From Streptomyces marianii (GTDB taxonomy: Bacteria; Actinomycetota; Actinomycetes; Streptomycetales; Streptomycetaceae): a stretch of 64,000 bases of DNA. The stretch spans positions 5,631,001 to 5,695,000 of the forward strand of contig NZ_VAWE01000001.1 of assembly GCF_005795905.1 (NCBI RefSeq), in the 5' to 3' direction. A program made the translations under genes and the position numbers. The notes beneath the pieces were generated by a model. The model did no database searches. It was given only the letters and a program-made list of their open reading frames with translations, and was not told the DNA's origin. Positions 49,613 to 58,274 of this stretch are shown piece by piece; within the stretch, counting starts at the first letter, position 1; each line of letters starts with the position of its first letter.

Positions 49613-49930
49613 CGTTTTCGGGCTTGGGCCGATCCGCCGCGGACTCTGCCACCGGGGCCCTCTCCGAGGGGCACGGGCGGATCCCGGCGCATCCGGAGAG
49701 CGCATCCGCATCCGGAGCCGGGCCCCGTATCCCACTCCCGGCGACCGTCCTTCCCCGGCCCGTGTTCCCGTCCTCGGCAGTTCCGTGGCGCCGTGACGAC
49801 ATGCCCGGTGGCGGTGGAGATGTCCCCTCCGTTCGGATCCGTGCGGTGGCGCAACCTCCTCACCGATATCACCGTCTTGTTCGCGGGGGTGGGGCAGCAA
49901 GGTGCCCCAGCACGGTCGAACGGAGCGTTG

Positions 49931-51997
49931 ATGAAGGTCTCCTTCCTCATCCACACCATCTATGGCATCGGCGGCACCATCCGCACCACGCTCAATCTCG
50001 CGGAGGAGCTCGCCGGACGCCACGAGGTGGAGATCGTCTCCGTTTTCCGGCACCGGGACGAGCCGCTCTTCGCGATCGACCCCCGGATCACCGTCGTCCC
50101 GCTGGTGGACACCCGCCCCTCGTCCCCCGGCAACGAGACGAAGCATCCCCTCGCGCTGGCGCCCGCCGAGCACATTCCCGCACACGAGGCGCGGTTCAGG
50201 GAGTACAGCAGGCTCACCGACCAGCGTGTGCGCGAGCACTACGCCGCCTCCGACGCGGACGTGGTCATCGGCACCCGGCCCGGACTCGTCGCGTACGTCG
50301 TCCAGTTCGCGCCCGCAGGCGCGGTGCTCATCGGGCAGGAGCACATGACGCACCATCACCACAAGCCCGAGCTGCGTGCCGAGATGCGCCCGCACCTCGC
50401 CGCACTCGACGCGTTCGTGACCGTCTCCGAGGGCGACGCCGCCGTGTGGCGGGAGCGGATGCCGCTGCCCGGCACCCGGGTGCTGTCCATACCGAACAGC
50501 GTCCCCGAGCCCATGGTGCCCGTCTCCGACCTCGGTGGGACGACCGTCGTCGCGGCCGGCCGCCTCGCCGCGGAGAAGCAGTACGACGTCCTGATCGAGG
50601 CCTTCGCCGAGGTCGTGGCCGTGCGTCCGGAGTGGACCCTGCGCATCTGCGGCTGGGGCAAGCAGAAGGAGCGTCTCCGCAGGCGTATCGACGAGCTCGG
50701 CCTCTACAACAGCGTCCATCTGATGGGGCCTCGCTCGCCCATCGAGCCGGAGTGGGTGAAGGGAGCCATCGCCGTCTCCACGTCGCGCCACGAGTCCTTC
50801 GGCATGACGCTCGTGGAGGCGATGCGGTGCGGACTGCCCGTCGTCAGCACCGACTGCGACTACGGCCCGCGCGAGATCGTCGCGGACGGCGTCGACGGAC
50901 TGCTCGTCCCCGTCGGCGACCGCAGGGCCGTCGCCGACGCCCTTCTCCGTCTCATCGACGACGAGCCGCTGCGCCGCCGCATGGGCTCAGCGGCCCGGTC
51001 CCACGCCCGCCGCTTCGACCCGGGCCCGGTCGCGAAGCAGTACGAGGAGCTGTTCGCGGACCTCGGCGCGGGCACCCGTGCGCACACCGGGGGGCCCGCA
51101 CCCGCCGTACCGGGTGACGACCGGACGGCCGCCCGCCCGCTCGTGGACTGCGCAGCCGAGGAGAACGGCGATGTGACGGTGACTCTGCTCGGCGAGCGCG
51201 CCGGGCGGTCGGACCTCGTCTGCGTCCATCCCGACGCCGCCGTCCCCGACCGGGTCTTCCCCCTCAACGCGTCCGGCCGTGCTGTGATCCCCGCCGACGC
51301 CGGACTCACCGAGGGCGTCTGGACGTGCCACATCGACCCGCCGGCGGCCGGCACGGTGCGGGAGGACGCCTCGGGCCGCCCCCGGCTCGTCCCCCGGTCC
51401 GTCGACCAGCGCGGAGCGATGCGGGCCGCCGACCGGGTCCGGCCGGGAGAGCCCGTGCACACCCTGGTCCCCTACGTGCGGCACGGCGGACTCGCCCTGC
51501 GCTCCTGGGCGCGGCCGGCCCACGCCGAGTCCGGCGAGATCACCGTCGGCTCCCGCCGGATCACCGTGTCCGGCCGACTGCTCGGCCAGGTCCGGCCGGT
51601 CGGGGAGCCGGTGCTCCTGCTGCGCCGCCGCGGAGCGGACTCCTGCGAGCTGGAGTTCCCCGGTACCCGGGTCGGGGCCGACGGGTTCCGCTGTGCGATC
51701 CCGCTCGCCGCGCCGGTCGCCGTGCATGCCTCGGACCACGACGTCTGGGACCTCTGGCTGCTCCCCGCGCCCGGGGCCGCGCCGGTCCGGATCGGCCGGG
51801 TGCTCGACGACGTGGCGGAGAAGGGCAGCGTCTTCCCTTACCCCTCCGTCGAGGTGCTCAGGAAGCGGCCGCTCGCACGGGTGCGCGCGGCCGTGGACGG
51901 GCTGCTTTCCCGGGCTCGGGCACAGGTCACGGTGAAGATGTTCTTCAGCGCGGGAAACGAACTCGTGCTCAATGTCGTCGACAAAACGATGAAGTAA
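49931..51997 (+). CDS. GT4 glycosyltransferase with C-terminal beta-domain
   Basis: 688 residues from ATG 49931 (GGAG 5 bases upstream). The GT-B part (1 to about 385) has IYGIGGTIRTTLNLAEEL, GRLAAEKQYDVLIEAFAEV and the E-x7-E donor motif in SRHESFGMTLVEAMRCG. The remaining about 300 residues are not catalytic GT sequence; they look beta-rich with repeated R-V-G-LLLRRRG-type strands. This arrangement resembles the GT2 protein encoded at 32873. Likely works with the downstream polyol-phosphate genes on the wall polymer. Bases 49613-49930 upstream hold no other gene. Confidence 0.85.
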   Translation: MKVSFLIHTIYGIGGTIRTTLNLAEELAGRHEVEIVSVFRHRDEPLFAIDPRITVVPLVDTRPSSPGNETKHPLALAPAEHIPAHEARFREYSRLTDQRVREHYAASDADVVIGTRPGLVAYVVQFAPAGAVLIGQEHMTHHHHKPELRAEMRPHLAALDAFVTVSEGDAAVWRERMPLPGTRVLSIPNSVPEPMVPVSDLGGTTVVAAGRLAAEKQYDVLIEAFAEVVAVRPEWTLRICGWGKQKERLRRRIDELGLYNSVHLMGPRSPIEPEWVKGAIAVSTSRHESFGMTLVEAMRCGLPVVSTDCDYGPREIVADGVDGLLVPVGDRRAVADALLRLIDDEPLRRRMGSAARSHARRFDPGPVAKQYEELFADLGAGTRAHTGGPAPAVPGDDRTAARPLVDCAAEENGDVTVTLLGERAGRSDLVCVHPDAAVPDRVFPLNASGRAVIPADAGLTEGVWTCHIDPPAAGTVREDASGRPRLVPRSVDQRGAMRAADRVRPGEPVHTLVPYVRHGGLALRSWARPAHAESGEITVGSRRITVSGRLLGQVRPVGEPVLLLRRRGADSCELEFPGTRVGADGFRCAIPLAAPVAVHASDHDVWDLWLLPAPGAAPVRIGRVLDDVAEKGSVFPYPSVEVLRKRPLARVRAAVDGLLSRARAQVTVKMFFSAGNELVLNVVDKTMK

Positions 51998-52056
51998 TGC
52001 CGGGCCCTGGCCTTGGCCTGTGGTATCTGTCACCTCTTCTTCCGGTTCGCCCCCTC

Positions 52057-52090
52057 AAACCCCTCTGACCGCAGGGTGAACAGGGGGTTT
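52057..52090 (+). terminator. Possible terminator after the GT4 gene
   Basis: AAACCCC (52057-52063) pairs with GGGGTTT (52084-52090), 20-nt loop, about 60 bases past the stop. Weak. Confidence 0.35.
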
Positions 52091-52189
52091 CCGGGCGGTG
52101 TGGACACCTTGAGGACTGCCTTGCGGGACGGTCACGCAGAGTGCGACCATCACACCGTCCCCCAGTCATCGCAAGGTAGAGGTCCGTCT

Positions 52190-53689
52190 GTGTCCGTGCC
52201 GCACGAAGCCAAGCCCCGCACCACAGCAGTCGTGCTCGCCGGTGGTACCGGCCAGCGGGTGGGGCTCGCGATCCCCAAGCAGCTGCTGAAGATCGCCGGC
52301 AAGGCAGTCATCGAGCACACGCTGTCGATCTTCGAGCAGGCCGAGGCGATCGACGATGTGATCGTGCTGATGGCGCCGGGTTTCGTGCCCGACGTGGAGA
52401 GGATCATCGCGAAGGCGGGGCTGACCAAGGTCCGCCGGGTGATCGAGGGCGGCGCCACCCGGAACGAGACCACCGAGCGCGCGATCGAGGCCCTCAGCGA
52501 AGGCCTCGCGGAGGGCGAGGACGCCAATGTCCTCTTCCATGACGCGGTGCGTCCGCTTCTGTCACAGCGAGTGATCGCGGACTGTGTCAGCGCCCTCGCC
52601 CGCTACCAGGCCGTCGACGTCGCCATCCCCTCCGCCGACACCATCATCGTGACCCGCACCCACGGCGAGGACGGCGAGTTCATCACCGACGTGCCGGACC
52701 GCTCGCGGCTGCGCCGCGGCCAGACCCCGCAGGCGTTCAAGCTCTCCACGATCCGCCGGGCGTACGAGATCGCCGCGGGTGACCCGAACTTCCAGGCGAC
52801 CGACGACTGCAGCGTCGTGCTCAGGTACCTCCCGGACGTGCCGATCTACGTCGTCGCGGGTGACGAGTACAACATGAAGGTGACGCAGCCGGTCGATGTC
52901 TTCATCGCCGACAAGCTGTTCCAGCTCGCCTCCACCGCCGCGCCGCGCCAGGCCGACGAGGCCGCGTACCGCGAGCTGCTGGCCGGCAGGACCCTGGTCG
53001 TCTTCGGCGGTTCGTACGGCATCGGCGCGGACATCGCCGCCCTCGCCGAGGAGTACGGCGCGAAGGTCTACGCACTGGGTCGCTCCACCACCGGCACCCA
53101 CGTGGAGAACCCGGAGCACGTGGACGACGCCCTCTCCCAGGCGTACGCGGAGACCGGGCGCGTCGACTACGTCATCAACACCGCGGGAGTGCTGCGCATC
53201 GGCAAGCTCGCCGAGACCGACAACGCGACCATTCAGGAAGCGCTGAACGTCAATTACCTGGCACCCGTCCAGATTGCCCGTGCCTCTTACAAGTATTTGG
53301 CGGAATCCAAGGGGCAGCTGCTCCTCTACACCTCTTCCAGCTACACCCGGGGTCGCGCCGAATACAGCCTTTACTCGTCGACCAAGGCGGCTATGGTGAA
53401 TCTCACCCAGGCTCTCTCCGACGAATGGGCGGCCGAGGGAATCCGGGTGAATTGCGTCAATCCCGAGCGCACGGCCACGCCCATGCGCACCAAGGCGTTC
53501 GGCCAGGAGCCGGCCGGCTCGCTGCTGTCCTCCGAGGCCGTTGCCCGGACCTCGCTGGATGTGCTGCTCTCCGAGTTGACCGGCCACGTCATCGACGTAC
53601 GCCAGCAGGACCCGACCCGCGGGGCGAGCGAGGCCTCCGGGTTCGAGCAGGCTCTGGCGTCCGTGCTGGACCGCCAGGAGGATGTGTAA
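52190..53689 (+). CDS. Bifunctional cytidylyltransferase/SDR reductase, Bcs1-like
   Basis: 499 residues from GTG 52190 with AAGGTAGAGG upstream. Residues 1 to about 240 are an IspD/TarI-type cytidylyltransferase (VVLAGGTGQRVGLAIPKQLL, LFHDAVRPL). Residues about 265-495 are a short-chain dehydrogenase with VFGGSYGIGADIA (NADP site) and the catalytic YSSTK near 394. This fusion order is that of Haemophilus Bcs1/Acs1, which reduces ribulose-5-phosphate and makes CDP-ribitol. So CDP-ribitol synthesis is the likely role, and it is not an isoprenoid IspD. The SDR half shows more A/T third positions around 53220-53420 than its neighbours. Confidence 0.85.
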   Translation: MSVPHEAKPRTTAVVLAGGTGQRVGLAIPKQLLKIAGKAVIEHTLSIFEQAEAIDDVIVLMAPGFVPDVERIIAKAGLTKVRRVIEGGATRNETTERAIEALSEGLAEGEDANVLFHDAVRPLLSQRVIADCVSALARYQAVDVAIPSADTIIVTRTHGEDGEFITDVPDRSRLRRGQTPQAFKLSTIRRAYEIAAGDPNFQATDDCSVVLRYLPDVPIYVVAGDEYNMKVTQPVDVFIADKLFQLASTAAPRQADEAAYRELLAGRTLVVFGGSYGIGADIAALAEEYGAKVYALGRSTTGTHVENPEHVDDALSQAYAETGRVDYVINTAGVLRIGKLAETDNATIQEALNVNYLAPVQIARASYKYLAESKGQLLLYTSSSYTRGRAEYSLYSSTKAAMVNLTQALSDEWAAEGIRVNCVNPERTATPMRTKAFGQEPAGSLLSSEAVARTSLDVLLSELTGHVIDVRQQDPTRGASEASGFEQALASVLDRQEDV

Positions 53690-53712
53690 TACTTCTCCAT
53701 CAAAGATCTTAT

Positions 53713-53751
53713 TCGGGCCTCTGAGATCGCTTCTGCGATGCAGAGGCCCGA
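53713..53751 (+). terminator. Strong hairpin between the CDP-polyol and TagF-like genes
   Basis: 11-bp outer stem (53713-53723 with 53741-53751) and inner ATCGC/GCGAT stem (53726-53730, 53735-53739) around TTCT. It may terminate or attenuate transcription into the TagF-like gene. The gap is AT-rich and could also contain a promoter. Confidence 0.6.
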
Positions 53752-53819
53752 GTTAGTGAGGCCCGCCCTCACAATTTCCTCCAATGTGAATCAACCGGCA
53801 CCTTTGGAGCAGGTTCTAC

Positions 53820-55967
53820 GTGATTTCGACCGCCATTCGCCTGGCACGTGTGGGCAGCCGGTCAGAGCTGGCCGCCGCGGTCCTCATGGGGCTGAGCTAT
53901 CCATGCGTGATGATCGCCGCGCTGATCCCGGACATCTGGATGTTCGCGGCGGCCGCGGCCGTGACCTATGTCGCCGACTGGTATCTGCACCAGCGCGGCA
54001 GCTACCTGGTCAACCGCCTCAACAAGGTCCGGGCCGGTCTGCCGATCCGCTTCCTGCTCCGTGAGCTGCTGCTGATCCTGCTGCTCGCCCGCGCTGGACT
54101 CGCCGAGGGACCACTGTTCTACGCGGCGGTCGCCTGCTTCCTGCTCTTCTACGGACTCCAGGCGCCGCACGGCGCGCTCTCCACCCTGATCCGGCTGCGC
54201 CGGACCATGCCGGTCGTCACCCGCAACGTCGACCTCCACGCCGTGCGCATCCCGGACGCCCCGCCGCGCGCCCTGCTGCGCCGCTCCGGCGAGAAGATGC
54301 TGCACCTCGACATCCCCGCGATGGCGGGCGTCATCGTCGCGGCGGCCACCGGGTACGACGTCGTCGGCTATGCCGGTACCGCCGCCAGCGTCGCCCTCGG
54401 TCTCCTCTACACCGTGGCGCTCGTGCCCTATCTGCGCCGCAGGCGCCGGGTGCCCTCCGGGCCGGCCGTCCTCAAGGCCGTCCAGAAATGGCTCGGCGAG
54501 TACCAGCCCACCGTCGCGCTGTACTTCTCCGGCTCCGAGGATTCCGCCTACCAGGTCAACATGTGGCTCGAGACCATGGAGCAGCTCGACGGCCGGCCGA
54601 TCGTCATCATGCGGGAGCGGGGTCTCGTCGCGAAGCTCAACGAGACCTCCGTTCCCGTGCTGTGCATCCCCGGCGGCCAGCACCTGATGGCGATGAAGTT
54701 CGACTCGGTCCGCGTCACGCTCTACCCGGCCAATGTCGGCAAGAACATCCACATGCTGCGCGTCCCGACCATGAAGCACGTCTTCATCGGCCACGGCGAC
54801 AGCGACAAACTCGCCAGCGTCAACCCCTTCTCCAAGGTGTACGACGAGGTGTGGACCGCGGGCCGGGCCGGCCGCGACCGGTACGCGCTCGCCGACGTCG
54901 GCGTCCGCGACGACGACATCGTCGAGGTCGGCCGGCCGCAGCTGGCCCCCATCGAGCCGTGGACGGGCACGCCGAAGAACCCCGTCCCCACCGTCCTCTA
55001 CGCCCCCACCTGGGAGGGCTGGGACAACAACCCCGGCAACACCTCCCTGCTGCTCGCCGGGGAGAACATCGTCCGGCGGCTGCTGGAGGCGGAGCGCCCG
55101 GTGCGCCTGATCTACAAGCCGCACCCCTTCACCGGCATCCGCAGCAAGAAGGCGCTGGCCGCCCACGAGCGGATCACGGCGATGGTGCGGAAGGCGGCCG
55201 CCGAGCGTGCCGCCGACCCCCGCTGGGCCGCCGAGACCGCCGCAGGACAGGCCGAACGGGCCGCCGCGCGCGCCGGGCTGATCCGGATCGAGGCCCGGCT
55301 CGCCGAGCTCACCAAGCCCGGCCGCTCGGGCGGCGACCAGGCCGAGGAGTCCCGCGTCTCCCTCGCCGACCCCGTGCGTCTCGCCGAGATCAAGAGCCTG
55401 CGGACCGAGTGGAACGCCGCCTACTGGCGGTCCTTCGGCTGGTGGGAGCACACGATCGTGACGGGTGCCCAGCCCACCCTCTACGACTGCTTCAACGAGT
55501 CCGACGCCATGGTCTCCGACATCTCCAGCGTCGTCTCGGACTTCATCGCCAGCGGCAAGCCGTACGCGGTGACGGACTCCGCGGAACTCGGCGCGGAGGA
55601 GTTCAGGCGCCAGAACACCGCGGTCCGCGCGGCGGTCGTCCTCTCCAACGGCGCCGAAGAGCTGGACGGTCTGCTGGCGGCCGTCGCCGACCCGGCGGCC
55701 GACAGCCTCGCCGGCGCGCGCGCCGAGCTGAGGAAGTACCTCCTCGGGCCCGACGAGCCCACGTCGATCGAGCAGTTCGACGCCGCCGTGCGCGCCCTCG
55801 CGGTCAAGGCCGAGGCCCGTAACGCCGGGGTGGAGCAGCGCATCGGCGAGCAGGCGATCGGTGAGCTCGACCGCGAGTCCGACGCGGGTGGGCAGAGCAC
55901 CGAGGCCGAGGACAACGGCGCCGCCGAGACCCACAGCGCGGAGGCGACGGCCACCGCCGCCGGCTGA
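53820..55967 (+). CDS. TagF-like polyol-phosphate polymerase, membrane-anchored
   Basis: 715 residues. About four N-terminal transmembrane helices (to about residue 205) are followed by a CDP-glycerol/CDP-ribitol phosphotransferase domain. Motifs are HVFIGHGDSDKLASVNPF, VWTAGRAGRDRY, VLYAPTWEG, YKPHPFTG and SDISSVVSDFI; a charged helical insert lies near 440-520. It polymerises glycerol- or ribitol-phosphate onto a wall teichoic-type chain. Its relative SCO2584 in S. coelicolor has been reported to interact with Mre proteins (from memory). The upstream CDP-ribitol synthase gene suggests ribitol-phosphate. The GTG start is 10 bases after GGAG. Confidence 0.85.
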   Translation: MISTAIRLARVGSRSELAAAVLMGLSYPCVMIAALIPDIWMFAAAAAVTYVADWYLHQRGSYLVNRLNKVRAGLPIRFLLRELLLILLLARAGLAEGPLFYAAVACFLLFYGLQAPHGALSTLIRLRRTMPVVTRNVDLHAVRIPDAPPRALLRRSGEKMLHLDIPAMAGVIVAAATGYDVVGYAGTAASVALGLLYTVALVPYLRRRRRVPSGPAVLKAVQKWLGEYQPTVALYFSGSEDSAYQVNMWLETMEQLDGRPIVIMRERGLVAKLNETSVPVLCIPGGQHLMAMKFDSVRVTLYPANVGKNIHMLRVPTMKHVFIGHGDSDKLASVNPFSKVYDEVWTAGRAGRDRYALADVGVRDDDIVEVGRPQLAPIEPWTGTPKNPVPTVLYAPTWEGWDNNPGNTSLLLAGENIVRRLLEAERPVRLIYKPHPFTGIRSKKALAAHERITAMVRKAAAERAADPRWAAETAAGQAERAAARAGLIRIEARLAELTKPGRSGGDQAEESRVSLADPVRLAEIKSLRTEWNAAYWRSFGWWEHTIVTGAQPTLYDCFNESDAMVSDISSVVSDFIASGKPYAVTDSAELGAEEFRRQNTAVRAAVVLSNGAEELDGLLAAVADPAADSLAGARAELRKYLLGPDEPTSIEQFDAAVRALAVKAEARNAGVEQRIGEQAIGELDRESDAGGQSTEAEDNGAAETHSAEATATAAG

Positions 55968-55989
55968 CCCGGCGGCCGAGCACCTCCCA

Positions 55990-56032
55990 CCGGCCCGTGA
56001 ACGGCCCCGCGAGGGGCGTGTTCACGGGCCGG
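55990..56032 (+). terminator. Terminator of the TagF-like gene
   Basis: 13-bp perfect outer stem (55990-56002 with 56020-56032) plus an inner GCCCC-GCGA-GGGGC hairpin (56004-56017). Confidence 0.8.
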
Positions 56033-56140
56033 CCCGCGTCGCGGGACCCGATGGCGAACGGCCCGGCGCGCCCGGCCCCGCCCTGTCCGGGAGCCTGTCC
56101 AGCCGGCGAAACGGAGGCGCGCCGACAGCCGGGACTGACA

Positions 56141-56146
56141 TAGATT
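56141..56146 (+). promoter_or_regulatory. -10 of proB, probably leaderless
   Basis: TAGATT, then 6 bases and the GTG of proB at 56153; no ribosome-binding sequence. Confidence 0.5.
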
Positions 56147-56152
56147 CGCCAC

Positions 56153-57280
56153 GTGACAGTGTCAAGGCAGTACGTGACGGAAGCACGCAGGGTTGTCGTC
56201 AAGGTGGGTTCGTCCTCACTCACCACGGCCTCCGGGGGACTCGACGCCGACCGGGTGGACGCCCTCGTGGACGTGCTGGCCAAGGTCCGCAGCGGCGGCG
56301 AGAAGGAGATAGTGCTCGTCTCCAGCGGCGCCATCGCCGCCGGACTCGCCCCCCTCGGGCTGGCCCGCCGCCCCAAGGGCCTGGCCCGGCAGCAGGCCGC
56401 CGCAAGCGTCGGCCAGGGACTGCTCGTAGCCCGCTACACCGCCTCCTTCGCCCGCTACGGCGTCCGCGTCGGGCAGGTGCTCCTCACCACCGACGACACC
56501 AGCCGCCGCGCCCACTACCGCAACGCCTACCGCACCCTCGACCAGTTGCTCGCCATGGGAGCCGTTCCGGTCGTCAACGAGAACGACACGGTCGCCACCG
56601 ACGAGATCCGCTTCGGTGACAACGACCGGCTCGCGGCCCTCGTCGCGCACCTCGTCCGCGCCGATCTGCTGGTCCTGCTGTCCGACGTGGACGGTCTCTA
56701 CGACGGTGACCCCGGCAAGCCCGGCACGTCCCGGATCGAGGAGGTCCGAGGCCCCGCCGATCTGGCGGGCGTGGAGATCGGCTCGGCGGGCAGGGCCGGC
56801 GTCGGCACCGGGGGCATGGTCACCAAGGTCGAGGCGGCACGGATCGCGGCCGCGGCCGGCGTCCCGGTCGTCCTCACCTCCGCGTCCCGCGCCGCCGACG
56901 CCCTCGCCGGGCGCGACACCGGCACCTACTTCCGCTGCACCGGGCGGCGTTCCGCCGACCGGTTGCTCTGGCTCGCCCACGCCTCCACCCCGCGGGGCGC
57001 GCTCACCCTCGACGACGGAGCGGTCCAGGCCGTCGTCGAGGGCAGGAAGTCACTGCTGCCCGCCGGAATCGCCGCCGTGGACGGCGAGTTCACCGCCGGG
57101 GACCCGGTGGAGCTGCGCGACGCCGACGGCAGGGCGGTGGCCCGCGGACTGGTCAACTTCGACTCCAAGGAACTCCCGCTCCTCCTCGGCCGCTCCACCC
57201 GCGACCTCGCCAGAGAACTCGGCCCCGCCTACGAGCGAGAGGTCGTACACAGGGACGATCTCGTTGTCCTGAACCCCTGA
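56153..57280 (+). CDS. proB: Glutamate 5-kinase
   Basis: First step of proline synthesis: phosphorylates glutamate to gamma-glutamyl phosphate. 375 residues: amino-acid kinase domain (VVVKVGSSSLTT at 14-25, VLVSSGAIAAG, ENDTVATDEIRFGDND, TGGMVTKVEAA) and a C-terminal PUA domain (about 290-370), as in the E. coli enzyme. GTG start. proA follows, but with an unrelated gene between. Confidence 0.96.
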   Translation: MTVSRQYVTEARRVVVKVGSSSLTTASGGLDADRVDALVDVLAKVRSGGEKEIVLVSSGAIAAGLAPLGLARRPKGLARQQAAASVGQGLLVARYTASFARYGVRVGQVLLTTDDTSRRAHYRNAYRTLDQLLAMGAVPVVNENDTVATDEIRFGDNDRLAALVAHLVRADLLVLLSDVDGLYDGDPGKPGTSRIEEVRGPADLAGVEIGSAGRAGVGTGGMVTKVEAARIAAAAGVPVVLTSASRAADALAGRDTGTYFRCTGRRSADRLLWLAHASTPRGALTLDDGAVQAVVEGRKSLLPAGIAAVDGEFTAGDPVELRDADGRAVARGLVNFDSKELPLLLGRSTRDLARELGPAYEREVVHRDDLVVLNP

Positions 57281-57422
57281 CGTCACCCCTGAAACGGCTG
57301 AAAGTCCGGCCCTCCGGCAGGGACCTTCATCAAAACCGCCCCGCGCCCGGCCCCGGACTGGTCAACTTTGTCAGGGGGTAAGGCGGGGTTCGGGACCACG
57401 ACGCATCAACAGGAGGCCGCCG

Positions 57423-57989
57423 GTGAGACGAGCGCGCCCAGGGGCGGCGCCCCGTGGGACACGGGCAACGACCCACGCCCGCAGGTCCGTGGGGGAGCAG
57501 CGGGCCCTGAGCAGTGTGGACGCGGGCGCCGACTTCGAGCGGCCCGCGGACCTCGGCTCACAGGACGGCCTCGCCCCCGCCGGCGGGTCCCTCCGAGGGG
57601 AGCGCGAGGCCGGCGAGGACACCGGGCCGCACGGCGAGGAGCGGGCCGTCTCCCGGCTGTGGCACATCACCCTCTGCGTCTCGGGCGCCGAGACGCCGCT
57701 GAAGGAGGTCAGGCGCGGACTGGAGCAGCTCGCCCACGACCACCCCTTCCTGCTCACCAGCCGGTACGCCAAGGACCACGCCGAGATCCGCTACTGGGAA
57801 GAGGCCCGGGACCTGCACGACGCCGCGGCGGTCGCCCTGCGCCTGTGGGGCGAGCACCGCTCGACGGCGAAACTCCCGCCGTGGGAGATCGTGGGCCTGG
57901 AGGTCATCGACCGCGAGACCTACCACCAGCGCATCGCCGAAGGGTACGGGCCGCCCCCGGCCACACCCGTCGGCGTTCACCCGTTCTGA
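57423..57989 (+). CDS. Conserved hypothetical protein between proB and proA
   Basis: 188 residues from GTG 57423, which has a textbook AGGAGG 6 bases upstream. The N-terminal about 75 residues are Arg/Gly-rich and probably unstructured. The conserved part starts at RLWHITLCVSGAETPLKEVR and ends GVHPF; it has an alpha/beta pattern with His and aromatic residues (EIRYWEEARDLHDAAAVAL). I recall this as a conserved Streptomyces protein at this locus; no function known. Its position suggests some link to proline metabolism, but that is inference only. Confidence 0.8.
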   Translation: MRRARPGAAPRGTRATTHARRSVGEQRALSSVDAGADFERPADLGSQDGLAPAGGSLRGEREAGEDTGPHGEERAVSRLWHITLCVSGAETPLKEVRRGLEQLAHDHPFLLTSRYAKDHAEIRYWEEARDLHDAAAVALRLWGEHRSTAKLPPWEIVGLEVIDRETYHQRIAEGYGPPPATPVGVHPF

Positions 57990-58085
57990 AGACGGTGGCC
58001 TTTCGGGGCGGCGCAGGGGAGTCCGACGGCGGAGCCCCGGAACCGGAACCCGTGACCGGCCGGCCTCCGCCGCCGGGAGCGTGCC

Positions 58086-58207
58086 GTCCGGTACCGGTGC
58101 CCGGTGTCGCGCCAGGCCCCGTCCGGTACCGGTGCCCGGTGTCGCGCCAGGCCCCGTCCGGTACCGGTGCTCGGTGTCGTGCCAGGCCCCGTCCGGTACC
58201 AGCGCCC
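58086..58207 (+). repeat. 35-bp tandem repeat, about 3.5 copies
   Basis: Units begin at 58086, 58121, 58156 and (partial) 58191, each with GTCCGGTACCGGTGCCCGGT. Copies 1 and 2 are identical, copy 3 has two changes, and the last is truncated. Each contains the palindrome CCGGTACCGG. They fill most of the proA upstream region. Confidence 0.9.
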
Positions 58208-58262
58208 GGTCCGTCACGTCTCGCAGTGCGGGATACGTGAGGAGTGCCGGCAGAGCGCGCAT

Positions 58263-58268
58263 TACCCT
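58263..58268 (+). promoter_or_regulatory. -10 of proA, probably leaderless
   Basis: TACCCT, 6 bases, then the ATG at 58275; no ribosome site. It lies 55 bases after the 35-bp repeats. Confidence 0.45.
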
Positions 58269-58274
58269 GCGGGC

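Noticed and set aside
52190..52920. IspD (MEP pathway) assignment for the cytidylyltransferase half
   Set aside because: It is fused to an SDR and adjacent to a TagF-like polymerase, the Bcs1/CDP-ribitol arrangement; isoprenoid genes are absent.
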